Shown one piece after another: positions 1 to 8,702 of a DNA stretch of 16,184 nt. The stretch covers positions 1 through 16,184 of the forward strand of contig JASJGL010000105.1 of the NCBI GenBank assembly GCA_033791545.1, in the 5' to 3' direction. The position numbers were made by a program, and so were the translations under genes. The first letter of the stretch is position 1; each line of letters opens with the position of its first letter. Source of the stretch: Antarcticimicrobium sp033791545. Lineage in GTDB: Bacteria; Pseudomonadota; Alphaproteobacteria; Rhodobacterales; Rhodobacteraceae. The notes beneath the pieces were generated by a model. It worked only from the letters and a program-made list of their open reading frames with translations. It searched no databases and had not been told where the DNA came from.

Positions 1-17
1 GCCGACGCCCCCAGAGC

Positions 18-25
18 AAAGGAGA
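18..25 (+). promoter_or_regulatory. Ribosome binding site of dtd
   Basis: AAAGGAGA lies 4 bases before the ATG at 30. It is a strong Shine-Dalgarno match and supports that start. Only 29 bases precede the gene, so its promoter is outside the window or further upstream. Confidence 0.7.
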
Positions 26-29
26 CCCC

Positions 30-467
30 ATGCGCGCCCTGATCCAACGCGTCAGCGAGGCCAGCGTCACGGTCGATGGTGACATCATCGGACAGATCGG
101 CCCCGGCCTTTTGATCCTGATCTGCGCCATGCAGGGCGATACTGAGGCACAGGCCGACAAGCTTGCCGCCAAGATCGCCAAGCTGCGCATCTTCAAGGAC
201 GAGGCGGACAAGATGAACCGCTCGCTGCTGGATGTGGGCGGCGCGGCGCTGGTGGTCAGTCAGTTCACGCTGGCCGCCGATACCCGCAGCGGCAACCGGC
301 CCGGGTTTTCCACCGCCGCCCCGCCGGAGGAAGGCAAACGGCTGTATGAGTATTTCACCGCCCAGATGGCGGCGCAGGGGGTCGCGGTGGAGACCGGGCG
401 CTTTGCCGCCGACATGAAGGTCGCGCTGGTCAATGACGGGCCGATCACGATCTGGATGGAGGTCTGA
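30..467 (+). CDS. dtd: D-aminoacyl-tRNA deacylase (D-Tyr-tRNA deacylase)
   Basis: This 145-residue protein has the usual family length. It is a cytoplasmic proofreading enzyme that hydrolyses D-amino acids (and, in the family, glycine) from mischarged tRNA. Seen in the sequence: the N-terminal MRALIQRVSEASVTVDG strand typical of the family, the active-site segment SQFTLAAD at residues 77-84 with Thr80, and the C-terminal NDGPIT at 135-140 holding the Gly-cisPro pair G137-P138 that rejects L-amino acids chirally. The start has a clear RBS. The stop TGA abuts the ATG of the glycerate kinase with no spacer (TGAATG), so the two are probably co-transcribed. The link is more likely chromosomal housekeeping than functional. 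Nothing is missing or broken. Confidence 0.97.
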   Translation: MRALIQRVSEASVTVDGDIIGQIGPGLLILICAMQGDTEAQADKLAAKIAKLRIFKDEADKMNRSLLDVGGAALVVSQFTLAADTRSGNRPGFSTAAPPEEGKRLYEYFTAQMAAQGVAVETGRFAADMKVALVNDGPITIWMEV

Positions 468-1571
468 ATGGACCAACGCAGCACCGCCCTTGCACTTTGG
501 CAATCTGGCGTGGCCGCCGTGGGCGGAGAGGCCGCAACACGGGCGGCGCTGAAGCAGGGCACGCGCCCCGACCGGATCCTTGCCGTCGGCAAGGCCGCCG
601 GAGCCATGGCCCGCGCCGCGCTGGGACGGTTTCCCGACGTGCCCACGCTGGTCGTCACCAAGGATGGCCACGGAGCCGGGTTGCCCGAGGGGGTGGAACT
701 GATCGAGGCTGCCCACCCGGTGCCCGATGCCCGCAGCCTGCGCGGCGGCAAGGCGCTTTACGACGCGGTCGAGGCGCTGCCGGAAGGCTCTGAGTTGTTG
801 CTTCTGGTCTCTGGCGGGGCCTCGTCTTTGGCCGAGGATCTGGTGCAGGGCAAGACGCTTGGGGATCTTGCCGCGCTCAACCACCGCCTGCTTGCCGCCG
901 GGCTGGACATCACCGCGATGAACGCGGAGCGGCGTAAGATGTCGCGGATCAAGGGCGGCGGGCTGCTGGCGCAGTTCCGAGGGGCGCGGGCGCGGGTGCT
1001 GGCGATCTCGGACGTGCCGGGCGATGATATCGCTGTGATCGGGTCGGGGATCGGCGCCGCGCCCACGGCCCCCGCCTTTGCCTATAGCGCGCAGATCGTG
1101 GCCAGCAACGCGCACGCGCGCGCGTCGGCGGCGGTTGAGGCGCGGGCACGGGGCCTTGCCGTTCTGGCGCAGGACGAGGCGTTGCACGATGAGATTGGGG
1201 CGCTGGCGACACGGCTGGGGGCGCGGCTGCGCGCGATGGGGGCCGGCGTGATGATCCTCGGCGGGGAGCCAACCGTGGTGCTGCCCGAGCATCCCGGACG
1301 CGGTGGGCGCAATCAGGCGCTGGCGCTGGCACTGGCGCGAGAGATCGCGGGGCGCGAGGATATCACCATCGTGGTCGGGGGCACCGATGGCACCGACGGC
1401 CCCACCGAAGCCGCCGGCGGTATCGTCACCGGCGCCACATGGGGGCCGGGCGCAGAAGCGGCGCAGGCCCAAGCCGACAGCGGAACCTATCTGGACAGCC
1501 GCGACGCCTTGCTGATCACCGGCCCGACCGGCACCAACGTCATGGACCTGGTCATCGCCCTGCGTGCTTGA
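468..1571 (+). CDS. Glycerate 2-kinase, MOFRL family
   Basis: The 367-residue product matches the DUF4147 + MOFRL glycerate 2-kinases (GckA/TtuD type), which phosphorylate D-glycerate to 2-phosphoglycerate in serine-cycle, tartrate or glyoxylate-derived carbon use. Visible motifs, in order: VGKAA (40-44) with the conserved lysine, SGGASSL (115-121), KMSRIKGGG (157-165), ISDVPGDD (180-187), GGEPTV (265-270), GRGGRNQ (277-283) and GGTDGTDGPTEAAGG (304-318). The last two lie in the C-terminal MOFRL domain. It is somewhat shorter than the roughly 400-450 residues common in the family, but all core motifs are present, so it looks intact. It starts immediately after the dtd stop (translational coupling likely). 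The CocE-like hydrolase follows after 32 bp. Calling it gckA or ttuD would need phylogeny. Confidence 0.9.
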   Translation: MDQRSTALALWQSGVAAVGGEAATRAALKQGTRPDRILAVGKAAGAMARAALGRFPDVPTLVVTKDGHGAGLPEGVELIEAAHPVPDARSLRGGKALYDAVEALPEGSELLLLVSGGASSLAEDLVQGKTLGDLAALNHRLLAAGLDITAMNAERRKMSRIKGGGLLAQFRGARARVLAISDVPGDDIAVIGSGIGAAPTAPAFAYSAQIVASNAHARASAAVEARARGLAVLAQDEALHDEIGALATRLGARLRAMGAGVMILGGEPTVVLPEHPGRGGRNQALALALAREIAGREDITIVVGGTDGTDGPTEAAGGIVTGATWGPGAEAAQAQADSGTYLDSRDALLITGPTGTNVMDLVIALRA

Positions 1572-1603
1572 CAGCTTGCCCGTGCGACGTGAACAGTCGG
1601 CGC

Positions 1604-3601
1604 ATGGAGGAGACGCCGAACACCCTGCGCGCGATTGAAGAACTGCCTGATCTGGGCATCCCCCTGTCCGATGGCTGCCGTCTTTCGGCGCGGGTCTGGC
1701 GCCCGGTGGATGCGGGCGACGCCCCGGTGCCGGTGATCCTCGAATACCTGCCCTATCGCAAACGCGACGGCACCACCGCGCGGGATGCGCTGACGCATCC
1801 GTATTTCGCCAAGCGCGGCTATGCCTGCGTGCGGGTGGACATGCGCGGCACCGGCGACAGCCAAGGTCTGATGACGGATGAATATACCCAGCAAGAACTC
1901 GACGACGCGGTCGAGGTGATCCATTGGCTGGCCGCGCAGGACTGGTGCAGCGGCACGGTGGGCATGATGGGGATCAGCTGGGGCGGGTTCAATGCGTTGC
2001 AGGTCGCGGCGCTGCAGCCTGCACCGCTCAAGGCGATCATCACGCTGTGTTCCACGGTCGACCGGTTCGCGGACGACATCCACTACAAGGGCGGCTGCCT
2101 GCTGAACGAAAACCTCGGCTGGGGCGCGACCATGTGGTCGCATTCCTCGCGCGCGCCGGACCCGGCGCTGGTCGGCGAGGCCTGGCGCGAGATGTGGATG
2201 CAGCGGCTGGAGAACGAGCCCTTTCTGCCCGCCACATGGCTGCGCCACCAGCAGCGCGACGCCTATTGGCGCCACGGGTCGGTCTGCGAGGATTACGCGG
2301 CGATCAAGGCCCGGGTGCTGGCGGTGGGCGGCTGGGGCGACGCCTATAAGAACGCGGTGCCCCGGATCGTCGAGAACATCCCCGGTGCCAAGGGGATCGT
2401 CGGACCCTGGGTGCACAAATACCCGCATTTCGCCGTGCCCGAGCCGCGCATCGGCTTCCTGCAAGAGGCGCTGCGCTGGTGGGATCGCTGGCTTAAAGGG
2501 ATCGACACCGGCGTCGAGGCTGACCCCGATTACCGCGCCTATCTGATGGACGGGCTGCGCCCCGCCACATGGTATACCGAGCGCCCCGGTCGCTGGATCG
2601 CCGAACCCGAGGGCGCGACATCGCATATCCCGATTGAAACGCTGCACCTGAGCGAGGACGGGCTGTGCGACGCCCCCGGCCCGCTTGCCGCGGCAGTGCG
2701 TTCACCGCATCATTGCGGCATGGCGGCGGGCGAGTATTGCGCCATCTGGCTGGGCCCCGAGATGCCCGGCGACCAGCGTTGCGACGACGCGCTGTCGGCC
2801 TGTTTTGACAGTGCGCCACTGGCGGCGGATCTGGATATCGTCGGCGCGCCGGTGCTGCATCTGCGGCTGCGCGCGGACCGGCCGCAAGCGCAGATCGCGG
2901 TGCGGCTGACCCATGTGCACCCGGACGGGGCCTCGGCCCGGATCACCTATGGGGTGCTGAACCTGACCCACCGCGACGGCCATCGCAAGCCGCACCCGCT
3001 GGAGCCGGGTAAAAGCTATGACATCGCCGTCCCGCTTGATCAGATCGCCTATCGACTGCCCAAGGGGCACCGGCTGCGCGTTGCCGTCTCCTCGGCCTAT
3101 TGGCCGCTGATCTGGCCCAGCCCGCAAAGCGCCGAACTGACGCTGGAGCAGGGCCGGATCGAGCTGCCGGTGCGCCCCACCGCCAGCGGCGCGGACTGCG
3201 CCTTTGCCCCGCCAGAGGCAGAGGCACCATGGCAAACCCGCCTGTTGCGCGCAGAAAGCCATATCCGCCGGATCGAGACCGACATGGTCTCGGGCACCGT
3301 CACGCTGGTGATCGAGGATGACTTTGGCAAACGCGAGGATCTCGACCACGGGATGATCGGTGCCACCATCGCCCGCGAGCGCTGGAGCATCCACCCGGAT
3401 GATCCGCTGTCCGCCCGGGGCTGGTGCCACTGGAGCGATGAACGCGCGCGCGGCGACTGGCAGACCCGGACCGAAACCACCTGCGAAATGTGGTCCGACG
3501 CCACGCATTTTCACCTGCGCGCCACACTCGAATCCTATGAGGGCGAGGTGCGCGTCCACCACAGAGAGGTCGCAGACAGCATATCACGTGACGCAAACTG
3601 A
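1604..3601 (+). CDS. CocE/NonD family acyl hydrolase (peptidase S15-like)
   Basis: This 665-residue serine hydrolase belongs to the family of cocaine esterase, X-Pro dipeptidyl-peptidase and glutaryl-7-ACA acylase, which cleaves ester or amide bonds. The alpha/beta-hydrolase part has DMRGTGDSQG (79-88), the nucleophile elbow GISWGG (123-128) with Ser125, GGWGDAY (242-248) with probable catalytic Asp246, and GPWVHKYPH (267-275) with probable catalytic His271. From about residue 430 on is the jelly-roll PepX_C domain, including an AVSSAYWPLIWPSP segment typical of the family. No signal peptide is visible, so it should be cytoplasmic. The frame is open back to 1439, but that stretch overlaps the kinase and reads as non-protein; the ATG at 1604 is preferred (GTG at 1589 is possible, and neither has a good RBS). 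It lies upstream of a peptide-type ABC importer, so it may process the imported compound; the substrate cannot be read from sequence. Confidence 0.9.
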   Translation: MEETPNTLRAIEELPDLGIPLSDGCRLSARVWRPVDAGDAPVPVILEYLPYRKRDGTTARDALTHPYFAKRGYACVRVDMRGTGDSQGLMTDEYTQQELDDAVEVIHWLAAQDWCSGTVGMMGISWGGFNALQVAALQPAPLKAIITLCSTVDRFADDIHYKGGCLLNENLGWGATMWSHSSRAPDPALVGEAWREMWMQRLENEPFLPATWLRHQQRDAYWRHGSVCEDYAAIKARVLAVGGWGDAYKNAVPRIVENIPGAKGIVGPWVHKYPHFAVPEPRIGFLQEALRWWDRWLKGIDTGVEADPDYRAYLMDGLRPATWYTERPGRWIAEPEGATSHIPIETLHLSEDGLCDAPGPLAAAVRSPHHCGMAAGEYCAIWLGPEMPGDQRCDDALSACFDSAPLAADLDIVGAPVLHLRLRADRPQAQIAVRLTHVHPDGASARITYGVLNLTHRDGHRKPHPLEPGKSYDIAVPLDQIAYRLPKGHRLRVAVSSAYWPLIWPSPQSAELTLEQGRIELPVRPTASGADCAFAPPEAEAPWQTRLLRAESHIRRIETDMVSGTVTLVIEDDFGKREDLDHGMIGATIARERWSIHPDDPLSARGWCHWSDERARGDWQTRTETTCEMWSDATHFHLRATLESYEGEVRVHHREVADSISRDAN

Positions 3602-3649
3602 CCGCCCGCCGGGAATAAGGGTTGCGACAACTGGGTAAATGAGCGACGT

Positions 3650-3665
3650 TTGACGCAATGGTCAA
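3650..3665. promoter_or_regulatory. Operator-like inverted repeat before the importer operon
   Basis: TTGAC-GCAATG-GTCAA is an exact 5+5 bp inverted repeat with a 6-bp spacer, 43 bp before the binding-protein ATG. Its left arm could also serve as a -35 (TTGACG). No convincing -10 was found at normal spacing, so the promoter is unresolved. The gap (3602-3708) is the only sizeable one between the CocE gene and the importer. The site could bind a LysR- or GntR-type regulator; none is encoded in the window. Confidence 0.35.
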
Positions 3666-3697
3666 TAAACCTGCGCGCTAGACGTAGACGACAAAAC

Positions 3698-3702
3698 GGG
3701 AG
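3698..3702 (+). promoter_or_regulatory. Ribosome binding site of the binding-protein gene
   Basis: GGGAG lies 6 bases before the ATG at 3709, supporting that start, which keeps the complete twin-arginine signal in the protein. Confidence 0.6.
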
Positions 3703-3708
3703 ACCTGA

Positions 3709-5295
3709 ATGCATAACAATCTGAAATTTTTCGCCAACAGCGTAATCGCGGGCCGGATGACACGGCGCGAATTCATGGGCCGCGCGGCTGCGCTGGGCCT
3801 GACGGCTGCGGCGGCCAACACCCTGATGTCAAAGGCGGCCTATGCTGCCGGGCCTCAGAAGGGCGGCACCATCAAGGTCGGGATCCAGGGCGGCAGCGCC
3901 TCCGACAGCCTTGACCCGGCCTTGGCAACCAACGCCACCATGAGCCAGATCCAGCGCATGTGGGGCGAGCCTCTGGTCGAACTCGGCGACGAGGGCGGGC
4001 TGGTCGGCAAGGTTGCCGAAAGCTACAGTTCGACCCCGGACGCGATGACCTGGAGCTTCAAGATCCGCCCGGACATCACCTTCTCGAACGGTAAGACCGT
4101 GACGGCGCAAGATGTGCTGGCCACGCTGGAACGCCATTCCGGCGACGAAACCAAATCCGGCGCGCTGGGTCTGCTGCGCGGGATCAAGAACATGACGGCC
4201 GAGGACGGTGTCTTTGTGCTGGAACTGGATCAGGCCAACGCCGACCTGCCCTATCTGATGGCCGACTATCACCTGATGATCCAGCCGAACGGCGGCAAGG
4301 ACGACCCGGCCGCAGCGATTGGCAGCGGTCCGTATCTGCTGAAATCGGCCGATCCGGGCGTGCGGTTCGTGTTCGAAAAGAACCCGAACTATTGGGACAG
4401 CGACTTGGGTCACGCCGAAACCATCGAGTTGATCGTGATCAACGACGACACCGCCCGCGTCGCAGCGCTGCAATCGGGTCAGGTCGATATGATCAACCGG
4501 GTGCCGCCGCGCACCGCCGGGCTGATCGCGCGCGCGCCCAATATCGACGTGCGGTCGAAATCGGGTCCGGGCCACTATGTGTTCATCGCCCATTGCAACA
4601 CGGCGCCGTTTGACAACAACGATGTGCGCATGGCGCTGAAATACGGCATCAACCGTCAGGAAATGGTCGACAAGATCCTGTTCGGCTATGGCACGGTCGG
4701 CAACGACACGCCGATCAACGCCGCCTATCCGCTTTTCACCGCGCTTGAGCAGCGCACCTATGATCCCGACAAAGCCAAGTTCCACATGAAAAAGTCGGGC
4801 TATGACGGCTCGATCCTGCTGCGGACCTCGGACAACTCCTTTCCCGGGGCACCGGATGCGGCGGCGCTGTTCCAGCAAAGCTGCAGCGCATCGGGGATCA
4901 ATCTGGAGATCAAGCGCGAGCCGAACGACGGCTACTGGTCAGAAGTGTGGAACGCCAAACCGTTCTGTACCTCGTACTGGGGCGGACGCCCGACCCAGGA
5001 CCAGATGTTCTCGACCGCCTATCTGTCGACCGCCGACTGGAACGACACAAGGTTCAAGAACGAAAAGTTCGACCAACTGCTGATCGCCGCCCGCGCCGAG
5101 CTGGACGAGCCCAAGCGCAAGCAGATGTATGCGGACATGTCGCTGATCGTGCACAATGAAGGCGGGCTGATCTGCCCGATGTTCAACGACTTCCTCGATG
5201 CGACCAGTGATCGCGTGACGGGTTGGGGTGGTGGCACCTCCGGCTTTGAGCTGATGAACTTCTACGCTCCGATGAGAATGTGGGTGGCCGCCTGA
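3709..5295 (+). CDS. Tat-exported ABC importer substrate-binding protein, family 5
   Basis: The 528-residue protein is a periplasmic binding protein of the DppA/OppA/NikA/opine type (SBP_bac_5). The N-terminus has a twin-arginine signal, TRREFMG at 18-24, then a hydrophobic stretch and a probable cleavage after AYA (44-46), so it is exported folded through Tat. Mature-part hallmarks include GGTIKVG, a SLDPALATN segment, EPLVELGDEG, TWSFKIRPDITFSNGKTVTAQDV (rough positions 105-130) and GSGPY followed by NPNYWD, all characteristic of the family. It has no lipobox cysteine, so it should be soluble. It is the first gene of an importer operon, with its stop one base before the first permease. Ligands of this family range from peptides to nickel, sugars and opines, so specificity cannot be assigned. 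Confidence 0.95.
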   Translation: MHNNLKFFANSVIAGRMTRREFMGRAAALGLTAAAANTLMSKAAYAAGPQKGGTIKVGIQGGSASDSLDPALATNATMSQIQRMWGEPLVELGDEGGLVGKVAESYSSTPDAMTWSFKIRPDITFSNGKTVTAQDVLATLERHSGDETKSGALGLLRGIKNMTAEDGVFVLELDQANADLPYLMADYHLMIQPNGGKDDPAAAIGSGPYLLKSADPGVRFVFEKNPNYWDSDLGHAETIELIVINDDTARVAALQSGQVDMINRVPPRTAGLIARAPNIDVRSKSGPGHYVFIAHCNTAPFDNNDVRMALKYGINRQEMVDKILFGYGTVGNDTPINAAYPLFTALEQRTYDPDKAKFHMKKSGYDGSILLRTSDNSFPGAPDAAALFQQSCSASGINLEIKREPNDGYWSEVWNAKPFCTSYWGGRPTQDQMFSTAYLSTADWNDTRFKNEKFDQLLIAARAELDEPKRKQMYADMSLIVHNEGGLICPMFNDFLDATSDRVTGWGGGTSGFELMNFYAPMRMWVAA

Positions 5296-5296
5296 C

Positions 5297-6253
5297 ATGG
5301 GCTCCGCTTTAAAACTGGTGGCCCAGCGCGTTGCGCTGGGCCTTCTTCTGTTGCTGCTGGTCTCCGGGCTGATCTTTACTGGCACGCAGATCCTGCCCGG
5401 CGATGTCGCGCAGTCGATTCTGGGCCAATCGGCCACCCCCGAGGCGCTCGCCAACATGCGCCGCGATCTGGGCCTGAACGAGCCTGCCCTCACCCGGTAT
5501 CTCAGCTGGCTTTTCAATGCGCTGCAGGGCGATCTGGGCACGGCGCTGACCAATGGTCAGGACATTGCACAGAGCATCTCTGGCCGGATGAAGAACACGC
5601 TTTTCCTTGCCTTCTGGGCTGCGATCATCGCGGTACCGCTGGCAATCTTTCTCGGCCTGCTTGCCGTGCGCTATCGCGACCGCTGGCCGGACAAGGTGAT
5701 CTCGGCGGTCACGCTGGCCTCGATCTCGATCCCAGAATTTCTGATCGGCTATGTCATCATGTATATCGTCGGGGTCAAGCTGCGCTGGTTCCCCTCGGTG
5801 GCGATGATCAATGACAGCATGAGTCTGGGCGAAAAGCTGTCGTCCATCGCGATGCCGGTGATGGTGCTGACGCTGGTGGTGCTGGCGCATATGATGCGCA
5901 TGACCCGCGCCGCGATCCTCAACGTGATGCAATCGGCCTATATCGAAACCGCCGAACTCAAGGGGCTGAACCGGTTCCAGGTGATCTTTCGCCACGCCTT
6001 CCCGAACTCGATCGCACCGATCGTCAATGTCGTGATGCTGAACCTGGCCTATCTGGTGGTGGGCGTCGTGGTGATCGAGGTGGTCTTTACCTATCCCGGG
6101 ATGGGGCAATATCTGGTCGATCATGTCGCCAAGCGCGACGTGCCGGTGGTGCAGGCCTGCGGGCTACTGTTTGCCGCCGTCTATATCGGGCTGAACATGG
6201 TGGCCGATATCGTCTCGATCCTGTCCAACCCGCGATTGAGGCATCCCAAATGA
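5297..6253 (+). CDS. ABC importer permease, DppB/OppB type
   Basis: This is a 318-residue inner-membrane permease. The first membrane segment (about residues 12-31) is followed by the family hallmark ILPGDVA and the RRDLGLNEPALTRYLSWL stretch, which recurs in DppB/OppB/GsiC proteins. About five more hydrophobic segments follow. The cytoplasmic EAA-type loop reads ETAELKGLNRFQVIFRHAFPNS (about 216-237) and contacts the ATPase. The C-terminal FTYPGMGQYLVDHVAKRD region is also typical. The ATG is one base after the stop of the binding protein, and its last codons overlap the next permease by four bases (ATGA), so translation is coupled. It pairs with the downstream permease to form the channel. 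Confidence 0.95.
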   Translation: MGSALKLVAQRVALGLLLLLLVSGLIFTGTQILPGDVAQSILGQSATPEALANMRRDLGLNEPALTRYLSWLFNALQGDLGTALTNGQDIAQSISGRMKNTLFLAFWAAIIAVPLAIFLGLLAVRYRDRWPDKVISAVTLASISIPEFLIGYVIMYIVGVKLRWFPSVAMINDSMSLGEKLSSIAMPVMVLTLVVLAHMMRMTRAAILNVMQSAYIETAELKGLNRFQVIFRHAFPNSIAPIVNVVMLNLAYLVVGVVVIEVVFTYPGMGQYLVDHVAKRDVPVVQACGLLFAAVYIGLNMVADIVSILSNPRLRHPK

Positions 6254-7065
6254 GCCGGATCCCCGTTGCCGCCGCGGTCGGCCTGTTCTTCACCGCGCTT
6301 TACTTTCTGGCCGCGATCTTCGCGCCGCTGCTGGCCCCCTATGGTGTGGCCGAGGTGGTCGGCGACGTGTGGGAGCCCTCCAGCGCCACGCACTGGCTGG
6401 GCACCGACAATATCGGGCGCGATCTGCTGACGCGGCTGATCTATGGCGGGCGCACCACGATCTTCATCGCCACGACCGCCACGATCCTCAGCTTTACCAC
6501 CGGCGCGACGCTAGGCTTTCTTGCCGCCGTTCTGGGCGGCTGGGCCGATCAGGTGATGTCGCGCGCGATTGATCTGCTGATGTCGATCCCGACGCTGATC
6601 TTCGCCCTTGTGGTGCTCTCGGTCATGCCGGTCACCCTGCCGGTGCTGATCCTTGTCATGGGGCTGCTGGATTCCACCCGCGTCTATCGGCTCGCCCGCG
6701 CCGTCGCCGTGGACATCAACGTGATGGACTATGTCGAGGCCGCAAAGCTGCGCGGTGAGGGGCGGGCCTGGATCATCTTCCGCGAGATCCTGCCAAATGC
6801 GCTGTCGCCGCTGGTGGCGGAGATGGGGCTGCGCTTCATCTTCATGGTGTTGTTTGTCTCCACCCTCTCGTTCCTTGGGCTTGGGGTGCAACCGCCCGCT
6901 GCCGATTGGGGCGGCATCGTCAAGGAAAACAAGGACGGTATCGTCTATGGCATCCCAGCAGCCCTGCTGCCGGCCGTCGCCATCGCGACGCTGGCGATCT
7001 CGGTGAACCTCGTCGCCGACTGGATCCTAAACCGAACCACATCGCTAAAGGGAGGGCGCGGCTGA
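6250..7065 (+). CDS. ABC importer permease, DppC/OppC type
   Basis: The 271-residue protein is the partner permease. It has an N-terminal membrane segment (about 5-25), the diagnostic DppC-family motif HWLGTDNIGRDLLTRLIYGG (about 48-67), four or five further membrane segments, and the EAA loop EAAKLRGEGRAWIIFREILP (about 161-180) for docking the ATPase. The LSFLGLGVQPPAADWG segment near the C-terminus is also family-typical. The start overlaps the stop of the first permease (ATGA). The stop TGA shares one base with the ATG of the ATPase gene (TGATG). It is slightly short for the family because the N-terminal cytoplasmic tail is minimal; no key part is missing. Confidence 0.95.
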   Translation: MSRIPVAAAVGLFFTALYFLAAIFAPLLAPYGVAEVVGDVWEPSSATHWLGTDNIGRDLLTRLIYGGRTTIFIATTATILSFTTGATLGFLAAVLGGWADQVMSRAIDLLMSIPTLIFALVVLSVMPVTLPVLILVMGLLDSTRVYRLARAVAVDINVMDYVEAAKLRGEGRAWIIFREILPNALSPLVAEMGLRFIFMVLFVSTLSFLGLGVQPPAADWGGIVKENKDGIVYGIPAALLPAVAIATLAISVNLVADWILNRTTSLKGGRG

Positions 7066-8702
7066 TGAGCACCCCAATGCTCGAAATGCGCGACCTGCGG
7101 ATCGGCGCCACCGCCTATCCCCCGGGCGAGCCGCCGCAAGATATCGAGATCGTCCACGGCATCTCTTTCACCCTGGAAAAGGGCAAGGTGCTGGGCCTGA
7201 TCGGTGAATCCGGCGCGGGCAAATCCACCATCGGACTGGCCGCCCTGGGCTATGGCCGGGGCGGGGTGAAGATTACCGGCGGCGAAGTCTGGCTCAATGG
7301 CCGCGACATCCTCAAGGGCGGGTTGCGCGGGCTGCGCAAGCTGCGCGGCGCCGAGGTCACCTATGTGGCACAATCGGCCGCCGCCGCCTTTAACCCGGCC
7401 AAGAAGCTAATGGAGCAGGTGATCGAGGCCGCGGTGCATCACAACCGTTGTAGCAAATCCGAAGCCGAGGCCCGCGCGGTCGAACTGTTTGCCAAGCTCG
7501 GCCTGCCCGATCCCGAAACCTTCGGAAACCGCTATCCGCACCAGGTCTCGGGCGGACAACTGCAGCGCGCCATGACTGCGCTGGCGCTGTGCCCGCAGCC
7601 CGATCTGGTCGTCTTTGACGAGCCCACAACCGCGCTTGACGTGACCACCCAGATTGACGTGCTCGCCGCGATCAAAGAGGCGATCCGCGACACCGGTGTT
7701 GCCGCGCTCTATATCACCCATGATCTTGCCGTGGTGGCGCAGGTCAGCGACGACATCATGGTGCTGCGCGATGGCGACAAGGTGGAATACGGCCCGACCG
7801 ATCAGATCATCAATGCCCCGCAAGAGGACTATACCCGCGCGCTGGTCTCGGTGCGCTCGATCAACCACGAGGAAAAATCCCCTACGCCCGATCCGGTGTT
7901 GCGCGTCTCGGGAATCTCGGCGCGCTACAAGGGCACAAGCTTTGACGTGCTGCACGATATCTCGGTCGATCTGCACCCGGGCCAGACACTGGCCGTGGTC
8001 GGGGAAAGCGGCTCGGGGAAATCGACACTGGCACGGGTGATCACCGGCCTGTTGCCGCCCAACAAGGGCGAGATCGAATTTGCCGGCCGGACCCTGTCAC
8101 CGGCGCTGGAAGGTCGCCCGCGGGAGGATCTGCGCGAGTTGCAGATGATCTACCAGATGGCCGATGTGGCGATGAACCCGCGCCAGACCGTGGGCACCAT
8201 CATCGGCCGCCCGTTGGAGTTCTATTTCAACATGAGAGGCGCGGAAAAACGACAGCGCATCAAGGAGTTGTTGGAAGAAATCGAAATGGGGGACGGCTTT
8301 CTCGACCGCTATCCGGCCGAGCTGTCCGGCGGGCAGAAACAGCGCGTCTGCATCGCCCGTGCGCTGGCCGCCAAGCCAAAGATGATCATCTGCGACGAGG
8401 TGACATCGGCGCTCGACCCGCTGGTGGCTGATGGCATTCTCAAGCTGTTGCTGAACCTGCAAAAGATCGAAGGGGTGGCCTATCTGTTCATTACCCATGA
8501 TCTGGCCACAGTGCGCGCCATCGCCGATTCCATCGCCGTGATGCATCGCGGCAAGGTGGTGCGCTATGGCCCCAAAAGCCAGGTGCTGAGCCCGCCATTC
8601 GACGATTACACCGATCTCCTGCTGTCTTCCGTGCCCGAGATGAAACTGGGCTGGCTGGAAGAGGTGATCGCCCACCGCAAGATGGAGAGCGCCGGAAATT
8701 AG
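7065..8702 (+). CDS. ABC importer ATPase with two fused nucleotide-binding domains (DppD-DppF type)
   Basis: The 545-residue protein holds both ATPase domains that many dipeptide importers encode as two genes. Domain 1: Walker A GESGAGKS (47-54, Lys53), Q-loop VAQ near 103, signature VSGGQLQ (161-167), Walker B LVVFDE (181-186), H-loop His219. Domain 2: Walker A GESGSGKS (313-320, Lys319), Q-loop YQ near 364, signature LSGGQKQ (420-426), Walker B MIICDE (440-445), H-loop His478. Both sites have the catalytic glutamate, so both should hydrolyse ATP. The frame stays open upstream to 6906 inside the permease gene; the ATG at 7065 is chosen because it has an AGGGAGG-type RBS and a one-base overlap with the permease stop. 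It energises the importer encoded just upstream. Confidence 0.95.
   Translation: MSTPMLEMRDLRIGATAYPPGEPPQDIEIVHGISFTLEKGKVLGLIGESGAGKSTIGLAALGYGRGGVKITGGEVWLNGRDILKGGLRGLRKLRGAEVTYVAQSAAAAFNPAKKLMEQVIEAAVHHNRCSKSEAEARAVELFAKLGLPDPETFGNRYPHQVSGGQLQRAMTALALCPQPDLVVFDEPTTALDVTTQIDVLAAIKEAIRDTGVAALYITHDLAVVAQVSDDIMVLRDGDKVEYGPTDQIINAPQEDYTRALVSVRSINHEEKSPTPDPVLRVSGISARYKGTSFDVLHDISVDLHPGQTLAVVGESGSGKSTLARVITGLLPPNKGEIEFAGRTLSPALEGRPREDLRELQMIYQMADVAMNPRQTVGTIIGRPLEFYFNMRGAEKRQRIKELLEEIEMGDGFLDRYPAELSGGQKQRVCIARALAAKPKMIICDEVTSALDPLVADGILKLLLNLQKIEGVAYLFITHDLATVRAIADSIAVMHRGKVVRYGPKSQVLSPPFDDYTDLLLSSVPEMKLGWLEEVIAHRKMESAGN

Noticed and set aside
1439..1603. Upstream extension of the CocE-like protein to ATG 1439
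   Set aside because: The added 55 residues overlap the end of the glycerate kinase in another frame and are Arg/Pro-rich shadow sequence; family homology begins after 1604.
1487..2647. 386-residue open frame on the minus strand opposite the glycerate kinase and CocE genes
   Set aside because: It is antisense to clear protein families, has no recognisable motif, and is rich in Arg/His/Pro/Gly, as expected of shadow frames in GC-rich DNA.
6906..7064. Upstream extension of the fused ATPase to ATG 6906
   Set aside because: It overlaps 160 bases of the DppC-type permease; ATG 7065 has a good RBS and the usual one-base overlap.
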